Of a DNA stretch of 64,000 nt, positions 46,296 to 57,623 are shown piece by piece (the first letter of the stretch is position 1; every line of letters starts with the position of its first letter). The notes under the pieces are model-generated. The model had not been told where the DNA came from, did no database searches, and saw only the letters and a program-made list of their open reading frames with translations. The position numbers and the translations under genes are program-made. Source of the stretch: Maniola hyperantus (taxonomy: Eukaryota; Arthropoda; Insecta; Lepidoptera; Nymphalidae). The stretch lies in assembly GCF_902806685.2 (NCBI RefSeq), contig NC_048546.1, forward strand, positions 9,442,534 through 9,506,533, read 5' to 3'.

Positions 46296-46712
46296 GTGAA
46301 CTCCTGAACAGGAGACGGACGACTTCCAGGCTATCGTGGCTCATATTACTGGGTCGGAAATAATAATGTGCAAACATTTGAGAATAATGCGGGATCTATT
46401 AGACCTCAAACTTTACACTATTTATATCAAATTAAAGCCAGCAACTTTAAACATTTTAGATTGGCTGAAGAAGAGAACTTGCAAATTTCTATCAAATAGG
46501 AGGCGGACGGGCTAACCACTGGGCTATCACGGCTCACATCAATTAATCATATCACCAGTTTGGAAATAATAGTGTGCAAATATTTGAGAATAATGCGGGA
46601 CCTCACCTATTAGATCTCAAAGTTTATACTGTATTTTAATCAAATTAAACCCCGCAACTTTGAAACATTTCAGATTGGCTCAAGAAGAGAACTTGCAAAT
46701 TTCTATCAATAG
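46296..46712. repeat. Tandem duplication of a SINE-head fragment plus flank, ~195-bp unit
   Basis: Both copies have a reverse tRNA-like fragment ('ggctatcgtggctcatatta' and 'ggctatcacggctcacatca') followed by 'tttgagaataatgcgggatc', 'gaagagaacttgcaaatttc' and 'tatcaa'. Diverged by small indels. Confidence 0.75.
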
Positions 46713-46966
46713 AACGGACGCCGGGGCAAACAAGTCACCGGAAGTGAGCTGATTGATTACATAGCAATCCAATTTATATGAAATGAGTAACCACGCTGAC
46801 CCCTTTTCATTCATTAATTAATCCGAAATGCGCCGAACTCAAATAATAGTCTCTTAAACCGATTACTCGTGTGGAAGTGTCAATCGAACTCGCAACAGAT
46901 GTCAATTTATCCAACTTTTTGTTTTATTCCCATTTATTCTTACTCACTATAAAATTTATTAGTTTA

Positions 46967-47075
46967 TTCATCATCATGACAACCTGTCACTGGTTCACTA
47001 CTGAGTAACCTTTCTCCTACGTAGTAGTACTTGCAAATTCTTTGCCCTTCTCAGAATGAGAGGGGTTTTGAGTTT
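46967..47075 (-). mobile_element. Tail fragment of SINE family 2
   Basis: 'ttcatcatcatgacaacctg', then 'cccttctcagaatgagaggg'. Decayed. Confidence 0.55.
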
Positions 47076-47234
47076 CAACATACCTACATTGGTGTATATT
47101 TGACTAGCACCTTTAATTTGCATCATCGTCAACTAACGTAGGTAAGTCTCACTTATGATGCTTAATGTTTCCAGTGCAAGCATTTATACAGTTTACTTAG
47201 TTCGAAAAAAACTATGATTATAACCTACCCATAT

Positions 47235-47410
47235 TATTATTAAAGCGAAAATGTGTAATATCTATTTGTTAGTTTCTTAGCCTATAGGTTTGTTAGATTG
47301 CCTCTGCCTTTCAATCATGTCGTATTTATCCCGGAAAATTTAAAAGTTCCCGCAAAATTTTTAAAAACCTAAATCCACGTGGACGAGAAGTCCTGGACAT
47401 CAGCTATTGG
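47235..47410 (+). mobile_element. Lep1-like copy, degenerate
   Basis: 'catattattattaaagcgaa', 'tttcaatcatgtcg', 'tatcccggaaaatttaaaag', ending 'acgtggacgagaagtcctgg' and 'acatcagct'. Confidence 0.7.
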
Positions 47411-47859
47411 TAAATAAAATGCTTAGATAATGCATTTGCATAATTATACTATGCATTTTCTTTCCTAAATCTCGATTTGCTTCGAATATAATTATTCTGA
47501 TACGAAGAGGTGATGACTGTTGCTGCGCTACCAGCGAAGCTATATCAGTTCTAAATATAAGTATATGATAATAGTAGTGAATTGGTCTTCATACACATAC
47601 AACGCTTAACTTATTGGCAATTGTTAAAATGGCGTCGATAATATGGTTAATTGAAGGGGCGCAATCAGAAACACAATTAGCGAGCGCACTCGGCTTGCGT
47701 GGTCGTGGCCTCCGCTTAAACTGTAGGGAATTCTTCTTCATTAGCCCGTTAGAATTCTGTTTACCTCGCGTATCTGGAAAATTTGATATTTTTGAGAAAA
47801 TGATCGTAGGTAACTAGTACGCTACATCAGCGATTGAATGTTTTTCTTAAGTGCTTACG

Positions 47860-48115
47860 ATTTTTTTTATATCGATGACAAATTAGCCCTTGATTGCGAT
47901 TATGCTTGGTGGAAAGTGATGGTGCATTCTACGCTGGAAGCAAGTTAACTTTTAAGGGTAATTTCTCTTGCAGGGACTTTCATCATGTCGCAGTCTTGTC
48001 GTGTCGCGACATCTGGATTCAGCGACTCCCTTTTGATGTCGTCTATTCACCTAGGAGCGGATTGGCCAACGCTTTTCCGGTGTGAGGTCGCCATTTCAGC
48101 ACCTTAGACTTTCCA
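47860..48115 (-). mobile_element. SINE family 3 tail joined to RTE-like LINE fragment
   Basis: 47865-47960 resembles the family 3 tail ('caaattagcccttgattgcg'). 47985-48115 resembles the LINE 3' region ('ttttgatgtcgtctattcac', 'ggtgtgaggtcgccatttca', 'agcaccttagac'). Both decayed. Confidence 0.55.
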
Positions 48116-48526
48116 TAGAATCCATAGAATTTCTCAACAGGTGGACGTCAAAACAAACATGAATTTAAAGGGTGTGGTAGTTTTTAATTGGACTCTCACT
48201 TTAATTTAATTTAAACCTTATTATTCGCCCAATGTTTGTCTTATAATATTATTTAACAGTAACAAACACGTAACAAATTATATTATTATAGATGGACATG
48301 TATATTAGGTATATTTATGTAGTTTTGTATGCAGTATGCACATTGTATGCTGTGAGTTGATGGGTAGGTACGCTCAGAGCATGAGAAACAAGTGGAGCGG
48401 GTTAAGAAGCAATGGAGTGTAGAGGCTGACCATAGGCTATTGTGTTACACGGCCCGGTAAAAAAATCATAATACAGAGCAAAGAATATCTAGATAGGGTA
48501 TTGAATTTTTTATTTATTGAAAACTA

Positions 48527-48975
48527 GAGGATGCCCGCGACTTCGTCCGCGTGGATTTAGGTTTTTAAAAATCCCGTGGGAACTCTTTAATTTTCCGGGA
48601 TCAACAGAGATAATCAGAGCCTCAATAGCTCAACGGGTTAAGGAGTGGACTGAAAACCGAAAGGTCGTCGGTTCAAACCCCGCCCGTTGCACTATTGTCG
48701 TACCTACTCCTAGCACAAGCTTGACGCTTAGTTGGAGAGGAAAGGGGAATATTAGTCATTTAACATGGCTAATATTCTTTAAAAAAAAAAAAAAAAAAAC
48801 AGTAGCCTATGTCACTTTCCAGGTCTTCAATTAATATAGCCACGCAAAAAATCACGTCAATCCGTTGCTCCGTTGCGACGTGATTGAAGGACAAACCAAC
48901 AAACCAACAAACCAACAAACCAACAAACCAACAAACAAGCACACCTTCGCATTTATAATAAGGGTACTGATATTA
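48527..48975 (-). mobile_element. Lep1-like copy, GTTT subtype, split by a SINE
   Basis: Left part 48527-48617 'ggatgcccgcgacttcgtcc'; right part 48800-48975 'cagtagcctatgtcactttc' to 'cgcatttataataagggtac'. The SINE lies between, so the Lep1-like element is older. Confidence 0.88.
48618..48799 (+). mobile_element. tRNA-derived SINE, family 1, nested in a Lep1-like element
   Basis: Full-length with a pure A tail of about 20. It is inserted in the Lep1-like element 48527-48975, between 'ccgggatcaacag' and 'cagtagcctatgtc', whose uninterrupted form is 'ccgggat...agtagcctatgtc'. Confidence 0.9.
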
Positions 48976-49654
48976 AAAAAAATAAGCGAGCGACGTTGAA
49001 GAAAAAAGCTTGTAAGTATACGATACAGAAAGTCATTACAAGGGCATTGCTTATATTATTAGGTTCTAAATATTGAAGTTCTCAAATTAGTACTGCTGTG
49101 ACTTTGCCCACTTGTAGTTCAATTTGATTATTACTGTGACTGGAATAATTTAGGTGAATTGGTTTGGAAAATTGGACTGAGATTGTGCATTCGAAACTTC
49201 TTCGATATAATAATTGCTTAGTTCAGTATTTGCGAAACTTTCATGCTGTTGCTCTCTAGTGAGAGGTAATTTTCGTCCCCTTGCTCTCTAGTGATATGTA
49301 TACAATATTATATGTGTTTACAGTTCATTATACCTACGAATAGGTATATTGATGGTGTTGTTTCAAACTTTTGTGCTAATTCAAACTGATATTTTTTTAT
49401 TTGTACCAAATAAAATGTAATTACTAGAACTATAACTTATCTGGTAGGTACTGATATGAATAAATTAGAAGAAAAAAATTGTTTGTTGCACTCATAAACA
49501 CAAATAATATTTACTTATTATATTTATAATAATGCCGTAAAATTAAATAAAAAAGTTGAAATCAAAGAAAAATATTTATTTACGACAATATTTTATTGAA
49601 ACCTAGAATCTACCATGAATAAGAATCTAGAGTTAGAATCTAAGTTATTGACCA

Positions 49655-49800
49655 TCCCGTGAAAACTCTTTGATTTTCTGGGTATAAAAGTATAGCCTAG
49701 GTATGTCTGTCTTCGGGATGCAAGCTATGTCTGAACCAAATTTCGTCAAAATCAGTTAAGCGAATAGACCGTGAAAAGGTAACAAACTGACAAACAGATG
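49655..49800 (-). mobile_element. Lep1-like copy, partial
   Basis: 'catcccgtgaaaactctttg', 'tcttcgggatgcaagctatg', 'accaaatttcgtcaaaatca'. The outer ends are lost. Confidence 0.7.
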
Positions 49801-50214
49801 CATTATGCATTATAGTTTTTGATTTATCATGCAAAATGTCGAAAAAATACCCTCGGTGCGCGGTTTTTTTTAAAAAGTAATTTAATAAAATCGCAAATTG
49901 TTCCTAGCTCTATGGCGTCATTGGAGGGAATTCTTAAAGAGTAACCCTATCGGTGCTGCCCACAGTGGCTATCTCCATTTGAACGGGATTCACTGATCAC
50001 CGAATTGGAAATTTCCTGACATGACTCACACGAAGACTTTTGTCCGGCCACAATAATATTTAGCCAATAATGCTCTAATGTTTGATGCATGACTAAAGCT
50101 TCTGCAAGTTCAGTGATCGTTTAGTTTCATCCTTTTATTCTTATTGCGTTTCCTTTTATTTAAAGCGTTTTTATCTCAACTATATCTAGGTAATTTTTTT
50201 AGTTTAAAATCACT

Positions 50215-50271
50215 TCCCATATCCTAAAAACCTAAATTCACGCGTACGAAGTCGCAGGCATCAGCTAGTAT
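50215..50271 (+). mobile_element. Lep1-like 3' end fragment
   Basis: 'cctaaattcacgcgtacgaa', 'gtcgcaggcatcagctagta'. Confidence 0.65.
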
Positions 50272-50457
50272 TACAATAATACTTAAAGCTAGCCTTATGT
50301 AATAACTGTACCAATCACGTCCGCGTGGCATGGTGCCAAGAATACCGGCTGCATTTCCGCGCTAGACAGCTAGGATGAAAATAAGCCAACTCTTTGTCAC
50401 CAGATGAGACTATTAATTGCAGTGAACCGTTCCGTAATTTTTTTTAAGCACTTACAC
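50272..50457 (-). mobile_element. 5'-truncated, internally deleted copy of the RT/nuclease retrotransposon
   Basis: Contains 'ttaaagctagccttatgtaa', 'ggtgccaagaataccggctg' and 'tttgtcaccagatgagac'. It lacks about 20 bases in the 'gatccgctgcgcaaaa' region. It abuts a Lep1-like tail on the left and an RTE-like LINE fragment on the right. Confidence 0.8.
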
Positions 50458-50462
50458 TCGAT

Positions 50463-50770
50463 CATCATCAACCGATAGACGTCCACTGCTTGACATAGGT
50501 CTCTTCCACATACCACGGTCTTGCGCCGCCTGAATCTAGCAGCTCCCTGCGACTCGTCTGATGTCGTCCGTCCACCTAGTGGGGGACTGCCAACACTGTG
50601 GTTTCCGGTGCGAGGTCGCCATTCCAGCATCTTGGGACCCCAACGTCTAATGGTTTTCCGAACTATGTGCCATGCTGATTGTCACTTCAGCTTCGCAACC
50701 CGTTGAGCTGTATCACTTACTCTAGTTCTATATTCTTTCTGATTTGATCACACAAAGAAACTCCAAGCAT
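50463..50770 (-). pseudogene. C-terminal LINE ORF fragment (RTE-like)
   Basis: Reverse frame reads 'LEWRPRTGNHSVGSPP', then after a shift 'RTTSDESQG' (elsewhere TRWTDDIxRVAG), and ends in the 'cagcagtggacg' region next to 'atcatcatcaaccgatagac'. It carries 'caatcagc' and 'cgcaacccgttgagctgtat' upstream, as in 36000-36320. Confidence 0.75.
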
Positions 50771-52141
50771 AACTCTCTCTCTCTCTCTCCATCGCCCGCT
50801 GAGTGACTCTGAACTTTCTTACGACCCCATAGTTAGCGACCATGTCTTGAATCCACATGTCATCACTAGCAACATGCACTGTTCGAAGACTTTGGTCTTC
50901 AAGCACTGAGCAATTTTGAACAAGAAGACACCTCGGAGCTTCCTGAACGCCTAGACTCGATGGTGCCAGGAAATTAATTAATTTAGGTAATTGTCTCTTT
51001 GTTTGTTTGTGGACGTATCCTGCGCAAAAATATACTGAAGTTAAGATGGTCTTTGCAGTTCAAAGTGATACTAAAAATTTATACTGCTTCAGATTTTATT
51101 AATACTTCCTGGTCCCACAACCATACAGTGTGACCTGAACTTCATGTGGGCGAAGCTAAAGGCAAAAGTTAGTCTCTATACAAGGCAAAACCAAAGACGG
51201 AAGTAAGTGGGTACTTCATTACAAAAGGCTTAGTACCGAAAACCTCGAGCGTAAAAGAGGATTTAAATTTTTTGCGCCACGAAAATGGAGACTTTAAAAA
51301 AAAGCGGATTACCACGAAAGACTTATTAGTAAAAATAACATTTTTCTTAGAATTTTTACACTTAGATGTCATAATATAACTTTGCATACATTAAAATTCA
51401 GTGAATAATCTACATTGGGACATTTTGGCAACACTTGTTTCTGTAAATACAAATGAAGCCATGTACTTTATCAGCTTAGTCTAGACGGTTTGCTATTTTT
51501 TCTAACTAAAACTGATATCCTGCAGAATTCTCGTTATGCAAAAAGTTTCAATGTAAACTTTTGTTTTACTCAAAAAATCCTTTTCCTGTGGCCCGATAGG
51601 TATACTTTAGGGAGATTATCAGTGTTTTATATCCAGAAATCTAATTTTTCATCAAAGCTAGATTTTTTTTAAACATCCCATTTAATCCAATCAGCTTACC
51701 TTAGTGCTCACTGAAATTTACCTCTACAAGTACGCTGGAAGAAGTGTCCACGCAAAATGACAGTTATTGTTTGTGCCGATTCGAAGCGCCCGCGCCACAT
51801 CAAGCATATAGGGAATTAAAGTAATTGATACTTTATGTCGAAATGGTCCTCGTGTTGACAATTGTTGACAGAATTGTCATCAGTAACATTTCCCTTCAAG
51901 TATGTTCACATCACACTCACTTCACGGCTGTTACCAGCACCAAAATGGCGAAAATCGAGTTGCTTCAAAAAAGGTCGCCAATCGCAGAACCAGTGTGCTT
52001 GTATTAGTAGAGGTCAGTGGCTCATTTTACATTATTTACATACTTTTTGCTGTAAACGTAATGTAAATCTAATTCTGATTCTGACGCATGTACACAAGCT
52101 TCTAGGACACAGACACCAAAATTTTGGAACATAAAACCATC
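50771..52141. other. Upstream region of the Ly6 gene pair
   Basis: No recognised repeat. It must contain the promoter and any 5' UTR of gene A, but I cannot point to a convincing TATA box or initiator. A CT repeat (CTCTCTCTCTCTCTC) lies at 50772-50787. Confidence 0.4.
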
Positions 52142-53761
52142 ATGAAACATACAAAATTATTATATTCCTCTAATACCTTCAATTTTCTTTTACTATTCTC
52201 ATTTGCCTACAGCATTACAGCCCACTGTAAAGTCGACTCAGCTTATAATGACAAACACAGGCAAATTGCAGCAAAATCCCGGCTCCAAAATAATTCTGTG
52301 GAAACTCCTGAGGCCGTAATTACTACTGTGATTACAATGCCTGCTGAAAAAATTCTTAACAGTGAACTTGGAAACCTCAGCAGCCTCACGAAACTCAATT
52401 TTAAGTCTCGGGAAAAATTAGGTACTCATGTACCTGCAGAAACAAAGAGGCGAAGTTTTTTTCAGAGACAGATACGTAATACTGCAAATAGGACCTCAGA
52501 AATAGACGGCTTAGTATGTCTCCATTGTTTTGGTGATGGAGTCAGCGTAAAAGACGCAAATTGTTACCGTGGAGTCTCGTAAGATAATCTTTTAGCCTTA
52601 TTTTCTTTTAAATCAAATCAAAAATCATACATTTTATTGCCTTTAAGTTGCTGAGTGCTGACATAAATTATACCTGTAAGGAACACAGAAAAATATTAAT
52701 AATACAGATAAAGAACAAATAATAACAAGAAGACCTCCCTAGTGCATTAGCGAGCACTGTGGTCTTATATTTAGGTCTTGAATTCAATTTCCAGCTGGAT
52801 GGAAATTCATTATTTCTACATAAGCTATGGTCAGATTTGGTAGGCGGCATCGGCTGCCAGGCGATTTATTTTTAATTAAGATTCAGTATAGAAATCAATA
52901 ATTAGGGTTTGAATAAAAACTGTCATACTCCTTCCAAGCTAGCTTGCTTTCATCTAATTTACTTACCACCAGGTGAGATTGCAGCCAATGCCTTACTTCA
53001 TCGAAATCTAAATTGTTTAGTCCTAAAAGGAGCAATTATATTATATTACATATTTTAAAATTTATTTGTGTTTAAGAACTAGCACAGAAATATGTACGTA
53101 TGGTCAAGAATGTTACTTGGAACTTCGTCCACAATTTATTAGACGTGGTTGTATAACTAAAAGCCGACTAAACAGAACATTCGTATGCAAATGTCCACTA
53201 TGTAATGACAAACCTTCTGAAGACCACTCATATTATGAATATGCTAGGGTAAAAGATTGGGAATTTGATAATCAACGTTTAAAAAAGCCCCTGGAAGGCA
53301 TAGATCTTATATGTAAAGTATGTGAGACAAAAGGAACTAATGTAGCTGCAGATAGATCTTGTAAATTTGGTAAAAAGTAAGTATGATACTCATATTATTA
53401 TTTACTAACGTAAATCAAAATAATTTAAAAACATTTGAAAATACTTTGCTATTAATATTATTGTAGTGCTGATTATATGGTTTGTGGACAAAATCAACTA
53501 TGTTATGTAAATATTGACGGTGATGTGTCTTTTGTATCAAGAGGATGCACAGATAGACCTGCGAACAACAGCTTTTATCAATTTTGCAATAAAACTTTAT
53601 GCAATTCTAATGCATTCGAAAATCCAAAGACGCCTTGGATTGAACAATTAACTTTAAAACCTTTATCTCCAGCTTTACGGTCCAATGGGTTTATCAAGAT
53701 CAAGATTTCTACAACTATTCTGTTCTTTTGGTATATAATATTACAAAAAATTTTTATTTAA
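52142..53761 (+). CDS. Secreted double Ly6/three-finger protein with probable GPI-anchor tail (gene A, three exons)
   Basis: Spliced gene of 343 codons. Exons read as 52142-52578, 53077-53376 and 53467-53761, all with GT...AG borders; the lengths (437+300+295) sum to a whole number of codons. Residues 1 to about 28 form a signal peptide with a hydrophobic core rich in Leu and Phe. A polar linker of about 100 residues follows. Domain 1 starts with a CxxC pair and ends CxCxxCN; domain 2 starts CxxC and ends in LCN, and both contain the RGC motif. This Cys pattern is that of Ly6/uPAR three-finger domains, which act extracellularly in binding and signalling. The last ~20 residues are hydrophobic and follow a short polar stretch, as in GPI-attachment signals. 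The start is the first ATG in frame with a signal peptide. Both introns are phase 2 and fall inside a domain. Intron 1 carries an old SINE. Function and ligand are unknown; the splice model comes from reading only. Confidence 0.82.
52579..53076 (+). other. Intron 1 of gene A, with SINE remnant
   Basis: Donor GTAAGA and acceptor TTTAAG, phase 2, cutting domain 1 after its third Cys. Positions about 52725-52990 are a decayed + strand tRNA-derived SINE of the same family as 26391-26737: 'gacctccctagtgca' head, then a tail matching the 'catactccttccaagctagc' and 'accaggtgagattgcag' blocks. The SINE is intronic and does not touch the splice sites. Confidence 0.7.
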
Positions 53762-53893
53762 CAAATATAAAGAACTTTTTTGATAAAAAGCAACCTGTAA
53801 AATTTTAGTTTGATTTTCATTCAATATTTTGTCAATGTCACGAGTGGCTTACAGAGGATACATGACAAAAATGCTCGTAATATCCGATTTACA

Positions 53894-55991
53894 ATGTTTA
53901 AAATAATTCTATACTTTGTAATAATTCTCACTCAATTAATATGTGCTAGTAATGAAGAAAATTTAATTGAAAGTACAAATACGTTACCAAATTTTAGAAA
54001 GCAAGTAGAAGAGATATCAACTGAAAAACCATTGCTTACAAAAACTGATGATGTGACTGATAATCTTGTCTCATTTCTTGTAAAGAATGTTGGAAAACTA
54101 TTTGGTGATTTAGAAGAGACAACCATGCACCTAAAACCCACTATTAATAGCGATGAGACTACTTTAGTTCTTAGAAAAACGATTGCTACACATTCATCAA
54201 ATAAAGAAGAAGACAAATTTAATTTAGCAATAGATGAAAATAATTTTGATACAGAAACTGGTGAGAAAGATTTTAGTTTTGGGGTGGTAATTAATGAAAA
54301 AACACTCAACGAAAATATAACCAATACAACTAACCTATTTAAAACTCACTTAACTTTTATCACAAATTCTACAATATCACCTTCTAAAAAGTGTAGAGAT
54401 ATAATTGAAAAAGCAGAACTATTAAATTTATCCAAAGATTTAATAATTCTTCAAAAATCAGAGCAAGCAGAACAACAAAATCAAGCATCTGAATCAATTG
54501 ATTCCTTGAACTTTTTTAATTCAATGCCTGACAAAGATCAGAGTTCAATTCGTCGTTCCTGTATCTTTTGTAATAATGTTGCCGTAATGGAATGCTATGA
54601 TCCGAAGAATAAACTGTAAGTTTAATTATTCTATTGATTCTAGTATAATTCTAATAAAAGGGGTCAAAATTAAAATAAAATCGTTTAGTAATTTTCGAAA
54701 ATATAGGTACAAACAAGTTGAAGCAGAGAATTAATTTTCACGACTTTAATTGCACGGATTTAAATATTTTAAAATCCTGTGGATGCAAGTTATGTCCTCG
54801 CATAATTTTGTTGTAATCGGTTGAGCGGCTTAGGCTTGATAAGGTAACAAACAGGCAGACTTACTTTCGCCTTTATAAAGGAGGGTATTCTATGAAAAAA
54901 AAACTAAATTGTTACATTGTAGTCCTGTGAAGAAAAACATTTTCAGAGATTATACCAAATTTGGTAACACTAAGTAAATAATCCAAAACCCTGAACCACC
55001 AACTTCAGTATTAATTAAATATTATGACTGATAAACTCTTGTATTTATTAGGATCCCATCTAATTTATGTGAACGTGAAGAAGATTTATGTTACTCCCAG
55101 CATACTCCCTTTGGTATCGTCGATCGTGGATGCTTCAACGTTAATCACAACTTATCCGCATACGTCTGCTCCTGTAATCTTTGCAACTACATTTCAATTT
55201 CTGAAATGCCTTATTTATTCTCTACGAAAAGAGACTGGGTTGAAAACGTAATAGAACTCTCTAGAACGAGACGACTCAGGCGATCAGTGTTGAAAGAAAT
55301 GTCTTGCTTGAGATGTGAAGTCAATGTATCCACTGAAACTGGTGACATGCTTGATAATGCTAATTGCTTGGAGGGTAACGTGTAAGTATAACTTTCTTTA
55401 GAGTCTCGAACAAACTGTTTTTTTGTAGGAATAGTACAATCTCTCTCTGCATCGTATTCCTCATTTCTTACGGTAGTGACTCCTTTCCATTATCATAATA
55501 ACATAATGATAGAAGTTTTCTTGGGATAATAATGCGGAGGTGAATGATGTGAATGTTGAAAGCCAGGCACGAAGGAAACGGTCAAATTCGGGACAACCAT
55601 CCAGTTACTGACCAGGGTCAACAGTGATTGATAATATGGGCTGTCACAACTAGTCCATAAGACCTTCTACCTGAGGCAATTTTCTGCGTTTCGTAATAAG
55701 CCGGCCCCACAAAATTACGTGTACCAAAAAAATTTTTGATACTTTGTGGGTAGTGCCATTTAAAACCGGAAATTTTTACTTGTCTGATATTTCTTCTATT
55801 TTAGTGGAACGCTTCCCATTCAAGTGTGTTCAGAAAATGAAATTTGTGGCGTAAAAGCTATCAGAAGTGAAGGCTACATTTGGCGTGGCTGTGTGGCCAA
55901 ACCTTTGTACAATTACTGGTGGACGCTCTGTGATAGTGACTTGTGTAATTATGATAGCCTTGTCTCTGTTTACGATGAACTACAAATTTAA
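53894..55991 (+). CDS. Secreted double Ly6/three-finger protein with long polar spacer (gene B, three exons)
   Basis: Tandem paralogue of the preceding gene, 412 codons. Exons 53894-54615, 55052-55381 and 55805-55991 have GT...AG borders, phase-2 junctions and a total length divisible by three. Residues 1 to about 20 are a signal peptide (ATG chosen because the hydrophobic stretch follows directly; an open frame extends 28 codons upstream without one). About 200 residues rich in Thr, Ser, Asn, Glu and Lys follow, a likely extended and glycosylated spacer. Domain 1 begins CxxC and ends CxCxxCN; domain 2 begins CxxC and ends in LCN; both contain RGC. Between them lies a basic RLRR-S site matching the furin consensus. 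Unlike gene A there is no hydrophobic C-terminus, so the product is probably secreted. The start lies 132 bases after the stop of gene A. Intron 1 contains a Lep1-like remnant. No specific orthologue is recognised. Confidence 0.82.
54616..55051 (+). other. Intron 1 of gene B, with Lep1-like remnant
   Basis: Donor GTAAGT, acceptor TATTAG, phase 2. About 54765-54890 is a degenerate reverse-strand Lep1-like element ('tttaaaatcctgtgg' start, 'aaggtaacaaacaggcagac' and 'cgcctttataaagg' end). The intron sits in domain 1 at the position matching intron 1 of gene A. Confidence 0.65.
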
Positions 55992-56884
55992 TGTTGTATT
56001 CCTTTACAATTTTAAATTATAAAGTTTTTTTATATTTACTTTAGCATAAGTACTTATTCTTTTATTTTTTGCAATGGTATTTGAAATCTAAGGCCAATAT
56101 CTCACTAGGGCATCAAGGTGGTTGCACCCAGGTCGCGTCACTGCGGTATCTTGAAACACCAAACGAGAAATATCAGGGTAGACACCAGGATCGTTATTTT
56201 GTTAAAAGTAAGTTTGTATGGAATTTGGCACTAGGCTAGTTCCAGAGAGTTCTTTTATAATAAATGCCTATACCAGCATTTTTGAAAAATAGAAGCAAAA
56301 ACAAAAGACTTATGAAAAACCTATTAGGTTAAGATGGAAATGTTTTTAAATAATAAGTACATTAAAACAAAATAAAACATTTACTACATTTTACATTTAA
56401 ATCTTGCTTACATTTACATTTTAAATTTCAGAAACCTTTTTTTTAAATCTAACTATATAATAGAAACTTGGTATGAAAGCTCAAGTGGCAGCGTTCTCTT
56501 ACACGCTATTCTTCGTAGTTAAAGAATTTCCCGGATATTACAAGCTTGTCTAGACCAAAGAGAAAATGTTTTAGATATTTTACGAGAGAAGTATTACCGC
56601 AGCTGAACTCTTTTATATGCAAATAATATTATACCCTTTAGTTTTTTTACTGCGATTCTGTGCGATGTTATGAATTTTAAAACTACAGTTTCGAGCTTAT
56701 AATGTTGTGTCATGCTAATAACAAAGTACTTAATAAACATTTTATAATGAACACAGTTATAATACAGTTTTTTTTATTTCTCTAATCAGCTACAATATCT
56801 TACCATGCTATAAGTAAATAATTATTATCCTTTTCTAACTCTAATTAAATTAATATGTACCTTGTGTCATACTACTTAGGTAAA
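55992..56884. other. 3' flank of gene B
   Basis: AT-rich. 'aattataaagtttttttata' follows the stop within 50 bases; no canonical AATAAA directly after it, and AATAAA occurs only further on. Nothing else recognised. Confidence 0.4.
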
Positions 56885-57310
56885 AATTGGATATTCCTAT
56901 CCAGCACTTTCGTCCGAGTGGATTTAGGTTTTTAAAAATCCTGTTGGGACAGATTTTTCCGCATAAAACCTATCTTCCAAATTTCAAGTTAACAATAATT
57001 AAAACTTTTCTAGACAAAATTTCATCCCCAATTTACCACCCTTTAGGTTTTTATTATTTAAAATTAATAATCTAAATCGTTATTTTCATATATCTAATTT
57101 CAAAAACAGAACTTTCATTTAAACTTCCAACTCCCATCTAACCCGCTAAGGTGTGGAATTTCGCAAAATCTTTCTTAGTAGATACCTACTCTTTACAAAG
57201 AATATACCCTCCAAATTTCATGTCTCTAGGACCAGTGGTTCAGGCTGTGCAATGATATATAAGTCAGTCAGTCAGGACTTAGAATTTTATATATACAGAT
57301 TAGTATTAGT
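56885..57310 (-). mobile_element. Lep1-like fragment followed by another repeat tail
   Basis: 'actttcgtccgagtggattt' near 56905, and at 57200-57305 'ccaaatttcatgtctctagg', 'gtcagtcagtcagg', 'atatacagattagtat'. The bases between look like diverged element sequence. Confidence 0.5.
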
Positions 57311-57623
57311 ATGGATAGTAGTGACATAAATCCAAATGATGCTAAAAAAATCTGCTACAATAAATCTTGCTACATTTGTCCACTATTTTAGAATTTTCTA
57401 TTGAAGTTAAGAACGGTTTATATAAATGCAAAAGCGAACAACTTACCAACAAAGCCGTGCCACGGAGCTAGGATTTTTACGAATAATGCTTACCTACATC
57501 AAAAGGTCTGCCTTACATTACCTGGCTGGATGCCCAAATCTCTTTGTAAATGGCGTTTTGCCAAAAGTAATGTTACCCCTTTGACCTTTTAAGTTCATAG
57601 TTGTAAAACTTTGAGAACCTTCC

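Noticed and set aside
47632..47817. Short frame starting ATGGCG, 61 codons
   Set aside because: No domain, no splice context or neighbouring exons; base use as in flanking non-coding DNA.
53932..54324. 130-codon - strand frame
   Set aside because: Antisense to the spacer-coding first exon of gene B; the + strand has the signal peptide, splice sites and domains.
57401..57592. 63-codon + strand frame
   Set aside because: No start context beyond chance, no recognised motif, sits between repeats.
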